A stretch of DNA of 33,967 nt from Calditrichota bacterium (GTDB lineage: Bacteria; Calditrichota; Calditrichia; Calditrichales; Calditrichaceae): positions 28,846-62,812 of the forward strand of contig JAADIP010000235.1 of assembly GCA_013151275.1 (NCBI GenBank). Reading direction: 5' to 3'. Shown here piece after piece: positions 25,720 to 33,967 of this stretch (position 1 is the first letter of the stretch; each line of letters opens with the position of its first letter). Made by a program: the position numbers and the translations under genes. Below the pieces are notes generated by a model. The model worked only from the letters and a program-made list of their open reading frames with translations, searched no databases and was not told the DNA's origin.

Positions 25720-26190
25720 TTAATAAACGACAAAATTTATCCCGGACCATGATTCTTTATTTTTCGTTAATTTTACAATCGTTGCATCTTTTAAGGACGA
25801 ACTTTCCGACGTTGAATCGGCTTCTGAATTATAAAACTTGATTATTTCGTGAGTCCCCTTTTCTCCGTGACTTTTTCTGAAGAGAGAATCAATTTGTTCC
25901 AACGCAATGATGTACTCGCCCGCGGGAATGTTCGGGAATTTAATCTGTTGTACCTCATCATCGGGCATAAACAAGCGATAGGCAACGATTTTTTTCATAT
26001 CAGGTTTGTACACCGAAACGACTAAACAGGTATCGGGCGGATAAGACGGACAAGGCACGATTTCCGCTTTCCAGACCACGGACACATTCAGCTCGCCGGT
26101 GGCTTCCTGAGTTTCCGGTTGCGGCGAGCAATTGGTAAAAAGCAGCACCATTCCGATTGAAAAAACAAAAAGAAAATAAATACTTTTCAT
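25720..26190 (-). CDS. Small lipoprotein, unknown function
   Basis: A 156-residue lipoprotein: hydrophobic signal peptide and lipobox LFTNC with Cys21. The mature part has a beta-rich pattern (GELNVSVVWKAEIV, DTCLVVSVYKPD, IPAGEYIIALEQID), reminiscent of the beta-sandwich regulatory domains of carboxypeptidase type, with a Cys pair (about 47 and 55) that could form a disulfide. No family was recognised. GAGGAGAT lies six bases before the ATG. It follows the Ser/Thr kinase gene by 36 bases and is probably cotranscribed with it, which makes a joint role plausible (inference). Confidence 0.75.
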   Translation of the reverse strand: MKSIYFLFVFSIGMVLLFTNCSPQPETQEATGELNVSVVWKAEIVPCPSYPPDTCLVVSVYKPDMKKIVAYRLFMPDDEVQQIKFPNIPAGEYIIALEQIDSLFRKSHGEKGTHEIIKFYNSEADSTSESSSLKDATIVKLTKNKESWSGINFVVY

Positions 26191-26226
26191 AATAAAATCT
26201 CCTCTTATTAAACGACCAGTTAAACA

Positions 26227-29112
26227 CTACTCAACGTAAATTAATTGAGCCAACATTTTATTCGCTTTTTTTGCTTTAAAAAATTCATCATCAGCCTCTT
26301 TCCAATAATTCAAAGCCCGGCTTAAATTTTTAATTGCTTCAAGCGTGTCTTTTTTTGAGGCGTACACCATACCTAAATCGTAGTAGAGCTCTGACCAGAG
26401 TCTTGCAGTCCATAAACCGCCTTTGCGGATTGACGGTAACGAAGCCATGAAAATCTCGCCTTTTTTTTCAAGAAGCTCCGAATATTTTTGCCTGAAATTT
26501 CTGTCATTAAGATTAGCCAGAGACAAAATTATTTTCTTTTGCGCCAGAAGATAGATGGGATTAACAACCGAATTTGTTTTAACCTGTTTATAAAATTCAA
26601 TGGCGTCGTTGAATCTATTTTCGGACATTGCGAGTTCACCGCGGATATAATTTGTGAAAGAAATTTTGTTGTTTTTAAAATAAGGCGAATAACTTTGTAA
26701 CGAATCCAGTTTGTGCAACAATAACTCCGCTTTTTCGGACAAACCTTCTCTGGCGAAACTGGCAGCCGCCAAAAAATATTCGATAAAAGGATCGTCGCTT
26801 AAATTTACAGCCTGTTCCATTTCTTTGAAGTATTCATCCCCCAAACCGGCGACCAAAGAGATTTCCCCTTTCAAATAATGGAAATAGGCTTCGTCTTCTT
26901 TTCGTTTTTGCAGTTTGCTTTCCGAAATTCCGTTATCGCACTCCTCCAACGCCTGTCTTAATTTTCCCTGAAAATAATAAAGAGAGGCTAATTGCGCATG
27001 CGTTCGGATTTTTTGAATACCCTTTGCATGACGGGCAACGTAGCTGAAGTAACTCCAGGCAGAATCCGGTTCATCCTTGATCCAGAACGCCTGAGCCATA
27101 TAACCGTCAATCGCCAGATAGTTCGGGCGCAGATTTTTACTCTGTTTGAAATAATAAAGAGCAGAATCGGCGTTGCCGGCAAGAGCATAAGCATATCCCG
27201 CATTATCCAGACAGGCGCCGGCTAAAAACGAATCCAGTTCCACCGCCTTTAAGCTCGATCTTATCGATGTTTTGTAATCTCCCGTAAACATGGACAGGTG
27301 TCCCAAAAAGGCATAAGCCAATGCATCCTGAGGATACAATATCAGATATTGTTTGGCATAATAAGCGGCAAGATCATAATCCTCTTCAAATGCCGGACCA
27401 TAATACAAGATAAGAATTTGAAATTGTTCCCGATCCGATACTTGATTGATCAACGGAAGAATTTTTTTATGATAATAATAAGCTTTTTTATAATTACCGA
27501 CTTTTTTGTAACTGTAAGAAAGACTGCTTATAGCCATGACAAACGTTGAATCGATCGACAATGCTTTTTCTTTTAAGGCAATGGATTCTTCGTACTTTCC
27601 CTGAGCTTCTAACCTTATGCCCTTGGTGTACCATTTCAATGCTTCCAACGATTTTGTAGTTTCTTTTTCCAAAGGAATACTGTTACGGTTGATGAGCTGC
27701 AGGGTTTCACCAAGACTGTTACGGATTTTGCCTACCAGTTTGTCCATTCCTTTTAAGACGTCTTCGATTTTCCGGCATTCGACACGAAGGATTTCAACCG
27801 TTTCTCCGCTTTGGGACTCAATTATGTTGGCTGCGAGTACATATTTTGAACCTAATTTACTAATCTTTCCGTTGATCACTAAAGGAACATTTTCGCGTTG
27901 TGCGATTTCTATTGCCACGGGTTGCGTTAATTCCTGATTCGCCGAATACTTCATTCTTTTAAGAGCATTGTTAATGCGATAAGAAGGTAACAGCTTAATA
28001 TTTAGTGATTGTCTGAGGGATATTCGCAGGGCTTCGGTCAATGTATTCTGAAAAACTTCCTCTCCGGTTTGATTCTCGAATTCACCGATTAAAACATATC
28101 CTTCATATAATTCGGAGGAAAGATGAGATGAAGAATAATACAACCTGTAAAAGAGAGTCAAAAGCAATAAAATAAAAATTAATATTGCGCTTCTTCGAAA
28201 GAGCTTATTTTTAACAAGAGAAGAAACTTCAAATTTTTTGGATGGCAGAAAAAGCGCTTCGTTATTTGAAAAATAATTCAATATTTCTTCGATTGAGCCA
28301 AATCGTTTATTCACATCCTTTTGAAGGGCTTTTTGTAAAATATCTACTAAAAAATCGGGAACGTTAAGTTGTTTAAGTTTTTCCAGATCGACGCTTTCGT
28401 TTAAGATTGACCAAAAAATATCCTGCCGGAATTCTCCCTTGAAGGGCGGTTCTCCGGTCAGCATTTCATACAATACTATGCCGTACGACCAAATATCTGT
28501 TCTCTGATCGACCTCCTCCCCCAATATTTGTTCCGGCGACATGTACAAAACGGTACCGACTCTTTTGGCAAATTCATTGTTTTGAAGAACGCTCCTCATT
28601 TTTGCAAGACCGAAATCCAGTATTTTAACCACCCCGTCTGATGTAATCATGATATTTTCCGGCTTAATATCCCGATGAATTATTCCGTTGGTATGTGCAA
28701 ATGCCAATCCGTCGGCAATCTGGCGGGCAATATCAATAACTCTATTTATTCCGAGTGATTTTCGATGGATGATACCCGTTTTTCCGGATTCAGACAAAAT
28801 TTTACGCAACGTTTTGCCTCTGTAATAAGCCATAGAAATATATAGCAGACTGTCCTTCGATGTTTTTAATTGAGGTTTTGTTTTTGAAATTTCAAATATG
28901 GTGCAGATGTTGGTATGATCTAAAGATGACGCGGCGCGGGCTTCACGAATAAAGAGCTCTCTGGCTTCAGGAAGGTGCCTGAGTTCAGCCGTCAGAAATT
29001 TTAATGCCACTTCCCTCTTGAGCTTAATGTCGCGAGCTTTGTAAACCTCGCTCATCCCGCCTTCACCTATTTTCGCAATAATTTTGTACTGGGCGACAAT
29101 CTGACCGATCAT
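26227..29112 (-). CDS. Membrane Ser/Thr protein kinase with TolB-like and TPR extracytoplasmic region
   Basis: A 961-residue single-span kinase. The Hanks-type domain (about 9-270) is complete: glycine loop GEGGMSEVY, Lys38 in VALKF, Glu57, HRDIKPENIM with Asp148, DFGLAK with Asp166, and MSPEQ. A membrane helix spans about 308-326. Then comes a TolB/FlgO-like domain (about 335-480, starting GEFENQTGEEVFQNTL), and a long TPR region (about 500-800) with further helical repeats to the end. A TTG at 29115 also opens the frame, but GGAG lies five bases before the ATG at 29112, which is chosen. The kinase is cytosolic and the TPR part periplasmic, so it may relay an envelope signal. Confidence 0.92.
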   Translation of the reverse strand: MIGQIVAQYKIIAKIGEGGMSEVYKARDIKLKREVALKFLTAELRHLPEARELFIREARAASSLDHTNICTIFEISKTKPQLKTSKDSLLYISMAYYRGKTLRKILSESGKTGIIHRKSLGINRVIDIARQIADGLAFAHTNGIIHRDIKPENIMITSDGVVKILDFGLAKMRSVLQNNEFAKRVGTVLYMSPEQILGEEVDQRTDIWSYGIVLYEMLTGEPPFKGEFRQDIFWSILNESVDLEKLKQLNVPDFLVDILQKALQKDVNKRFGSIEEILNYFSNNEALFLPSKKFEVSSLVKNKLFRRSAILIFILLLLTLFYRLYYSSSHLSSELYEGYVLIGEFENQTGEEVFQNTLTEALRISLRQSLNIKLLPSYRINNALKRMKYSANQELTQPVAIEIAQRENVPLVINGKISKLGSKYVLAANIIESQSGETVEILRVECRKIEDVLKGMDKLVGKIRNSLGETLQLINRNSIPLEKETTKSLEALKWYTKGIRLEAQGKYEESIALKEKALSIDSTFVMAISSLSYSYKKVGNYKKAYYYHKKILPLINQVSDREQFQILILYYGPAFEEDYDLAAYYAKQYLILYPQDALAYAFLGHLSMFTGDYKTSIRSSLKAVELDSFLAGACLDNAGYAYALAGNADSALYYFKQSKNLRPNYLAIDGYMAQAFWIKDEPDSAWSYFSYVARHAKGIQKIRTHAQLASLYYFQGKLRQALEECDNGISESKLQKRKEDEAYFHYLKGEISLVAGLGDEYFKEMEQAVNLSDDPFIEYFLAAASFAREGLSEKAELLLHKLDSLQSYSPYFKNNKISFTNYIRGELAMSENRFNDAIEFYKQVKTNSVVNPIYLLAQKKIILSLANLNDRNFRQKYSELLEKKGEIFMASLPSIRKGGLWTARLWSELYYDLGMVYASKKDTLEAIKNLSRALNYWKEADDEFFKAKKANKMLAQLIYVE

Positions 29113-29341
29113 CAATACTCCAAATCAATATGAATTCATTAAGGTCAAAGGGACCGAAATGTTAAGTTGCCTATGAAAGCTCTTCTGAAACAGAAACAAT
29201 ACGATAGTCCGTAAAGTTTTATCTTTCCCTGATATTATTCTGAAAAAGTCGAATTGATTTAAGTATTAGTTGGCAGCAGTTTATCCCAATAACAATTTAG
29301 CTATTGACTAAGATAAGCGGTTCTTCCATGAGAGTGTGATT

Positions 29342-29560
29342 TTATAGTTTGAAAGTTTTTGTTTCTAAATTCACGGCAGTCTGCTTTACCGAATGTTGTC
29401 CAAAATGAATAATGGTACGAATATCTTCAGAGCTTACTCTGAATTTGATTGATAGTTTATCGCCGTTATTCCGGATTAATGAGTTTAATGGGTCGCAGTC
29501 TTCATTATGGGTACAATTTTTGATTAAAATAAATTCCCCTTTTTTATTTTGACGGTACAC
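29342..29560 (-). CDS. Possible small hypothetical gene or gene remnant
   Basis: A 72-codon frame with a GTG start, no ribosome site and a stop six codons upstream. The product looks protein-like (mixed polar and hydrophobic residues, SIKFRVSSEDIRTIIHFG) with a Cys pair in NCTHNEDCDP, and it is not antisense to any gene. It may be the tail of a decayed gene; the family is unknown. Confidence 0.25.
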   Translation of the reverse strand: MYRQNKKGEFILIKNCTHNEDCDPLNSLIRNNGDKLSIKFRVSSEDIRTIIHFGQHSVKQTAVNLETKTFKL

Positions 29561-29809
29561 AGATAAATCGGAAAACTAAGTTTATTCACCTTTAATTCAT
29601 TTAACTTTAGTCACTTAAATTTAATATACATTTAGTACATTCCCAAATCAACAAAAGTTCTTTTTACTATTCGGAATGAAGGTATTCGTGTACATTTTGA
29701 CGATCATCTTGCTTCGATTTTGAACGATAATGACTAACGCCATAATAATGCCGTGCTTAGCGTTCTCAAAATTATTGCTATTTTCATGCAGCCGAAATTT
29801 AAACAAAAT

Positions 29810-29835
29810 AATGGGATGGTTGCGTCCATCCCATT
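29810..29835 (-). terminator. Rho-independent terminator of the nfeD-paraslipin operon
   Basis: AATGGGATGG (29810-29819), loop TTGCGT, CCATCCCATT (29826-29835): a perfect 10-bp stem. On the minus strand it is followed by the T-rich ATTTTGTTT. It lies 53 bases beyond the stop at 29888. Confidence 0.82.
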
Positions 29836-29887
29836 GAAATTAACTGAAGATTAACAGTAATCGTAATTAATGGTTTCGATTTCTTCT

Positions 29888-30880
29888 TTATTTCGGAGAG
29901 TGATCGGAGAGTAATTCTTTAATACCGCCCAAAGAACTCAAAACGCCCGTTGCTTCGATGGGCAGATAGACCACTTTATTTTCTTTTCCGCTGACCATTT
30001 CTTTCAATGTTTCAATGTATTTAATGGCGACCAAATATTGTGTGGGATTGCCCTGACTTTCTTTGATCGATTTTGTAATGAGTTCGATCGCTTTCGCTTC
30101 GGCTTGGGCGATTTGTATCTTTGCCTCGGCTTCACCCTGCGCGCGTAATATCTTAGCCTGTTTTTCGCCGTTTGCTCTCTGAATTTGGGATTCCCGAACG
30201 CCTTCCGCTTCCAAAATACGCGAACGTTTTTCGCCTTCAGCCTGCAAAATAATCGCACGACGATCCCGTTCGGCGCGCATTTGTTTTTCCATGGCTTCTT
30301 TGATATCCTTTGGCGGCGTAATATCCTGCAATTCCACCCTGTTCACTTTAACGCCCCATTTGTCCGTGGCTTCATCCAAAATGGCGCGCAATTTCTGATT
30401 AATCGTATCGCGCGAAGCCAACGTCTCGTCAAGGTCCAATTCGCCGATCACGTTACGCAGCGTGGTTTGTGTGAGCTTTTCGATGGCGTCCGGTAAGTTC
30501 ACAATTTCATAGACCGCCTTTCGCGGATCGGTTATCTGAAAATACAACAGCGCATTAATTTCGATCACTACATTATCCTTGGTAATAACATGCTGGCGCG
30601 GAAAATCATAAACCGTTTCGCGTAAGTCGATACGATTGATCGATTTGTGAACGATAATCTGATCGCCGGAAGTTGTGACTTTTACGTATTTCCATTCGAT
30701 TCTGCGTGGCGTTTCCAGAATGGGCCAGATAATGTGGATACCGCTGCCTAAAATGCGATGAAATTTTCCGAGACGTTCGATAACCATCACCTGCGCCTGC
30801 TGAATGATCACCAGTCCTTTAACGGCAAAAACAATCACAAACAGGGCAATCGCAATCATTATTCCTGTAACTTCTGTCAT
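29888..30880 (-). CDS. SPFH-domain membrane protein (paraslipin/QmcA type)
   Basis: A 330-residue stomatin/prohibitin-family protein anchored by an N-terminal helix (about 5-25). The SPFH domain runs from about 28 to 190 (AQVMVIERLGKFHRILGSGIH..., ITKDNVVIEINALLYFQITDP, TLRNVIGELDLDETLASRD, WGVKVNRVELQDITPP). It is followed by a long charged coiled coil with repeated 'A(E/Q)GE' units (about 200-265). Such proteins form large membrane assemblies and are typically paired with NfeD. The ATG overlaps the nfeD stop by four bases with AGGAGG upstream, so they are coupled. Confidence 0.93.
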   Translation of the reverse strand: MTEVTGIMIAIALFVIVFAVKGLVIIQQAQVMVIERLGKFHRILGSGIHIIWPILETPRRIEWKYVKVTTSGDQIIVHKSINRIDLRETVYDFPRQHVITKDNVVIEINALLYFQITDPRKAVYEIVNLPDAIEKLTQTTLRNVIGELDLDETLASRDTINQKLRAILDEATDKWGVKVNRVELQDITPPKDIKEAMEKQMRAERDRRAIILQAEGEKRSRILEAEGVRESQIQRANGEKQAKILRAQGEAEAKIQIAQAEAKAIELITKSIKESQGNPTQYLVAIKYIETLKEMVSGKENKVVYLPIEATGVLSSLGGIKELLSDHSPK

Positions 30881-31329
30881 GATTTTTCCTCCTTTGAGTA
30901 AGGTTCAACGATCAATTTAACGCCGTCTATGGCAACGACTTTTACAAGTTCCCCTTTGGCAATTTTTTCGGATTTCTCCGAAATTGCTTTCCAGTCTTCT
31001 CCGCCGACTTTCACCCTGCCCTTATTGTTTAAAGCGTCGATTTCTTCAATCACCACCGCTTTTTGACCTATTAAGGCATCGACATTGGTGGGAATCTGCT
31101 CGTCAGAGGGAAAAATGTACTTTAAATACAAAGGGCGAACTGTTAAAAATAGGATCAAAGTTCCCAAACTAAAAACCAATAATTGCCATAAAAACTGCAA
31201 ATGAAAATAGGCGGGAATGGCGGCTAACAAACACCCGCCGCCGAATGTCGCAAGAAAAAAGCCGGGCGTGAATATCTCGGCAATGAAAAAAACGATACCG
31301 ATAATTATCCAGAGATGCCACAATTCCAT
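30877..31329 (-). CDS. NfeD-family membrane protein
   Basis: A 150-residue short NfeD protein. Three hydrophobic segments lie in residues about 3-68 (LWIIIGIVFFIAEIF, FFLATFGGGCLLAAI, WQLLVFSLGTLILFLTV), followed by the C-terminal OB-like NfeD domain (about 83-145) with LIGQKAVVIEEID, GRVKVGGEDWKA and GELVKVVAIDGVKLIVE. It lacks the N-terminal protease domain of the long form. GGAGG lies four bases before the ATG. First gene of the nfeD-paraslipin pair, a widespread gene couple linked to membrane microdomains. Confidence 0.93.
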   Translation of the reverse strand: MELWHLWIIIGIVFFIAEIFTPGFFLATFGGGCLLAAIPAYFHLQFLWQLLVFSLGTLILFLTVRPLYLKYIFPSDEQIPTNVDALIGQKAVVIEEIDALNNKGRVKVGGEDWKAISEKSEKIAKGELVKVVAIDGVKLIVEPYSKEEKS

Positions 31330-31701
31330 GATCCCTCCGTAATTTGTTTATGGTACTCGATATTCTATTAACATTGAAATCCTTGCTTTTTTTGGCAGAC
31401 TTTGTTAAGCGTTAAGGGTGTAAGGGTTACTCGTCACTTGTTACTTTGTTACTTTGTCACTTTGTCACTTTGCTTTATTTTCTTTGAATTGTTCGTTAAA
31501 GGGAGAAATCCGCTCCGTCCTTTCGATTCAGCCGTTTTTTTCTTATACCTACAAACAACGGAGGGCATTATTCAAAAGTCCGTGTCAGAACATTAATAGG
31601 ATTGAACTTTTTTAAACCGAAGTTATGTCTGATTTACACGGATTCTCCATTATTAATTTTCCGAATCAATAATGATTGCCGAAAAACGGTGCGGAAAAAA
31701 A
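31330..31701. other. Intergenic region with short tandem repeats
   Basis: About 370 bases between the pfkB and nfeD genes. The left side should carry the nfeD promoter. The centre (31402-31471) is short-repeat DNA. No gene or terminator was recognised; two short plus-strand open frames here have no ribosome site. Confidence 0.5.
31402..31471. repeat. Degenerate short tandem repeats (GTTACTTT/GTCACTTT octamers)
   Basis: GTTAAGCGTTAAGGGTGTAA (31404-31423) leads into GTTACTC-GTCACTT heptamers, then four tandem octamers: GTTACTTT twice and GTCACTTT twice, filling 31440-31471. The same words and the same order occur at 3362-3558, and in part at 295-345. Confidence 0.7.
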
Positions 31702-32589
31702 TCAGCCGATGCGAAAGGTGGATTTTATTTTTGTCAGATCCAAAACCGGGGTCGCGCCTTTTTGCGAGGCAACATACGCGCCGACAGCATTGGCAAATTT
31801 TAGCAAACGAGAGCCGGAATAGCGTTCAAAAAAGCCGTGCAGAAACGCCGCTAAAAACGCGTCGCCCGCGCCCACGGAGTCAGCCACCCGCACTTTGAAA
31901 CCCGGATGTTCAAACCATTCTCCGTTCAAAATTAAAGCCGAGCCCTTTTCTCCCTTTGTCAGGCAGACTGCGGAGCAGTTAAATTCTTCCGCAATCATCT
32001 TAAGCGTACTTTTTTCATCGTTTTCGGGAAGCTTGAACAGGCGACAAATTGTAACTAATTCTTCATCGTTTAATTTGACCATGTCCGCCTTTAGTAGGGA
32101 TTGCCTGATTGTATTTTTATCGTAAAACGGGGGGCGAAGATTGACGTCAAATACTTTGAATGCCGGGGAATTCAAAACTTCATTAATGGTTTGCCTGCTT
32201 TCCGGAGAGCGCTGCGCCAGACTCCCGAAGATCACTGCATCGGCTTGTTCTGCCGCTTTCGACAGCGCAGGCGTCGCTGCAATATGATCCCAGGCGACCG
32301 GAAAAATAATTTCATAGCTTGCGCTGCCCTGCTCATTCAGAGAAACCTGAACAAATCCCGTTTCGAATTGCTCGTCCGTTTGGATTAAGTCGGTCGATAA
32401 TCCCATCGTTTTCATTCTGCGCAGTATTTCTTTTCCGAGGCGATCGTTTCCGACGCGGCTGACAAACATGACTTGCCGACCCAACATATTCAAATGTGCG
32501 GAAACGTTAAAGGGCGCTCCGCCCAAAAATAATCCTTCGGGCAGAGCGTCCCATAAAACCTCGCCGATGCAAAGAAATTTAGCGGACAT
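31702..32589 (-). CDS. PfkB-family carbohydrate kinase (fructokinase-like)
   Basis: A 295-residue cytosolic sugar kinase. It shows CIGEVLWDALPEGLFLGGAPFNVSAHL near the N-terminus (substrate-binding strand with the GG motif, 23-24), VNLRPPF (149-155), LNDEE (173-177) and the ATP/anion-hole motif SVGAGDAFLAAFLHG with the catalytic base Asp243. The N-terminal pattern is closest to fructokinase-type members, but ribose, adenosine or other sugars cannot be excluded. It starts 28 bases after the tricorn-like protease gene, so the two are probably cotranscribed. The ribosome site is weak. Confidence 0.88.
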   Translation of the reverse strand: MSAKFLCIGEVLWDALPEGLFLGGAPFNVSAHLNMLGRQVMFVSRVGNDRLGKEILRRMKTMGLSTDLIQTDEQFETGFVQVSLNEQGSASYEIIFPVAWDHIAATPALSKAAEQADAVIFGSLAQRSPESRQTINEVLNSPAFKVFDVNLRPPFYDKNTIRQSLLKADMVKLNDEELVTICRLFKLPENDEKSTLKMIAEEFNCSAVCLTKGEKGSALILNGEWFEHPGFKVRVADSVGAGDAFLAAFLHGFFERYSGSRLLKFANAVGAYVASQKGATPVLDLTKIKSTFRIG

Positions 32590-32617
32590 CAGGTTTCCGG
32601 AATTTCCTGAACAAACA

Positions 32618-33967
32618 TTAATCTAATTCTTTCAGCAATTCACGTACAGCCGCCTCCAGTTGACGATCTTTGTGCAGCGCCGTGTCTCCGGGAAAATCTT
32701 TAACGATTATATCGGGAACGGCTCCGTGATTTTCCATGTTTTGCATATTACCGATAACATACCACCCGCGGAACGGAACGCGAAAACGGGAACCGTCGAT
32801 CAGGCGAATACTGCCCGTGCTGATCACCAGCCCTCCCGTGGGCAGACCCACCACTTTTCCCCGTTTTAATGTTTTGATGGCGTGGGCGAATATTTCAGCG
32901 TTGGAAAACGAATATTCGTTACAAAGCACGATTATCGGTTTTGTCCAGGCATAAAGCGGTCGGCGTGTCTGCGGATACCCTTTTCCGCCGTCGCGGGGAA
33001 CGGTAACCGCGTGATCTTTGATTTCCAGCATGTTCAGCAGGTAATCCGCAATCCAGCCCCCGCCGTTGTTTCGTACGTCGATGACCAGCCCGTCCTTGCC
33101 GTGACCTTCGGCATACAGCTCCATTTCAAACTGTTCCAGGCTCGGATTGCTCATGGCGCGAATATGAATGTAACCTAAGCGGTTGTTAGAGAGTTTATGC
33201 GTCAGATTGCGTTTTTCTTCCCGCCAGCGGTCATATTCGAGATCCATAAACTTTCTGTAGTTTACGGGGCGAACGACCACGCGACGTAAAATTTTTTGTC
33301 CGCCGGAATTGGTCAGAACCCGCAGCACCACGGATTTACCGACCTGATTTTCCAATTGCGCGTAAAGATTGTTATTCATTCCCACAACGCGCCCGTTTAT
33401 TTCGGTCAGAATATCTCCGGCGCGTAAAGGATTTTTAATTCTGCGGCAGGGTCCTTCGGGAATTACTTCCTTTATTTTGAGTCCTTCGCCTTGATAATCC
33501 GCGTCAAAACGCAATCCCAACATTCCGCTGACCACCTGCGCACTTTTCCCCGGTCCGTAAATTCCCAGATGCGACGCATTCAGCTCGCCTAACATCATGT
33601 TCACAATATCGTTAAAATCACGCGGACTCGGAGCATTGGCGGCGGCTTCTTTGTACTTTTCATAAATCGTCTTCCAGTTTGCGCCGTGAAATTCGGGATC
33701 GTAAAAACGTTCGTTAAGCGTGCGCCAGGCTTCGTTGAATTTTTGCCTTTGTTCGCGGAATTTCGCCACACGCAGATTGGCTTTAAATTTAATTGTTTTC
33801 GGTTCTTTGCCTTCGGGATTCACGGAAGCAAGCAATCCGTTCTTTTTAATAAAATAAATGCGTTTGTTCTTTTTGTGCCAGATCAAATGTGAGGGTTGGG
33901 TTCCGCCTTTGGTTAATGATTTTAAATCCTTGCCGTTCCATTTAACTTTCCAGAGATCGCTCTTTCC
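32618..33967 (-). CDS. Tricorn-like S41 peptidase, 5' end beyond the window
   Basis: The frame stays open to the right edge, so only the last 449 residues are visible. The first visible residues are propeller-like (DLWKVKWNGKDLKSLTKGG, then RIYFIKKNGLLASVNPEGK), as in tricorn proteases. Next come a helical tricorn C1-type region (FNEAWRTLNERFYDP, then LNASHLGIYG, whose His matches the catalytic His), a PDZ domain (GLKIKEVIPEGP...RAGDILTEING), and the S41 core (GLVIDVRNNGGGW, and NEYSFSNAEIFAHAI with the nucleophile Ser at 32903-32905). The residue after the Ser is Asn where tricorn has Asp. A TTG at 33886 is not the start. Probably a peptide-degrading protease; its location depends on the missing N-terminus. 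Confidence 0.9.
   Translation of the reverse strand, partial: GKSDLWKVKWNGKDLKSLTKGGTQPSHLIWHKKNKRIYFIKKNGLLASVNPEGKEPKTIKFKANLRVAKFREQRQKFNEAWRTLNERFYDPEFHGANWKTIYEKYKEAAANAPSPRDFNDIVNMMLGELNASHLGIYGPGKSAQVVSGMLGLRFDADYQGEGLKIKEVIPEGPCRRIKNPLRAGDILTEINGRVVGMNNNLYAQLENQVGKSVVLRVLTNSGGQKILRRVVVRPVNYRKFMDLEYDRWREEKRNLTHKLSNNRLGYIHIRAMSNPSLEQFEMELYAEGHGKDGLVIDVRNNGGGWIADYLLNMLEIKDHAVTVPRDGGKGYPQTRRPLYAWTKPIIVLCNEYSFSNAEIFAHAIKTLKRGKVVGLPTGGLVISTGSIRLIDGSRFRVPFRGWYVIGNMQNMENHGAVPDIIVKDFPGDTALHKDRQLEAAVRELLKELD

Larger units (their letters stand above)
29113..29887. other. Long intergenic region upstream of the kinase gene
   Basis: About 775 bases with no well-supported gene. It contains a possible short remnant (29342-29560) and a strong terminator at 29810-29835. 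It must hold the promoter of the kinase-lipoprotein unit near its left side, but no clear boxes were identified. Confidence 0.5.

Noticed and set aside
29270-29300. Weak sigma-54-like motif upstream of the Ser/Thr kinase gene (TGGGATAAACTGCTGC on the minus strand)
   Set aside because: GG and GC are correctly spaced, but both flanking boxes deviate too much from TGGCAC and TTGC.
31402-31471. CRISPR array
   Set aside because: Repeat units are 7-8 bases, degenerate and directly adjacent with no spacers.

Overview
The window looks like chromosomal DNA from a Gram-negative bacterium of the FCB group (Calditrichota, Ignavibacteria or a related candidate phylum). Two secreted proteins (462-3080 and 8953-10605) end in a 'NYPNPFN' C-terminal sorting domain of the type IX (Por) secretion kind, which is typical of these lineages. 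Large Ser/Thr kinase-TPR proteins, many-PAS hybrid histidine kinases, a GAF-type sigma-54 activator and an SSS symporter fit the same picture. The exact phylum is an inference. No phage, transposase or CRISPR locus was seen.

Left part (1-8.2 kb): a repeat-rich intergenic stretch, a secreted beta-propeller/C39-like peptidase, tRNA-Arg(CCT), a tightly packed minus-strand operon (asnS, LOG-like protein, acylphosphatase, apt), and fbp. From 8.2 to 13.5 kb, all on the minus strand: a GDSL/SGNH esterase with a T9SS-tagged phosphodiester glycosidase, an AAC(3)-fold acetyltransferase, and a FAD oxidoreductase carrying S-layer-homology-like repeats.

Middle (13.6-23.2 kb): two cytosolic PAS-rich hybrid histidine kinases are transcribed away from each other. 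The left one has a good sigma-54 (-24/-12) promoter. Then comes a carbohydrate unit on the minus strand: SSS symporter, a two-helix membrane protein and a GH5 lipoprotein glycosidase.

Right part (23.2-34.0 kb): a small secreted HEAT-like protein behind a sigma-54-like promoter and its adjacent GAF/AAA+/Fis sigma-54 activator; a palindromic MITE/REP-like element; a lipoprotein cotranscribed with a membrane Ser/Thr kinase-TPR protein; an nfeD-paraslipin pair; and a PfkB sugar kinase with a tricorn-like S41 protease that runs off the right edge.

The most interesting signals are the putative sigma-54 circuit (activator, promoters and dyad sites at 16.4 kb and 23.7-23.9 kb), the SLH-tailed FAD enzyme without a visible signal peptide, the kinase-lipoprotein pair, and a family of short degenerate tandem repeats (octamers and heptamers such as GTTACTTT/GTCACTTT) in at least three intergenic gaps.
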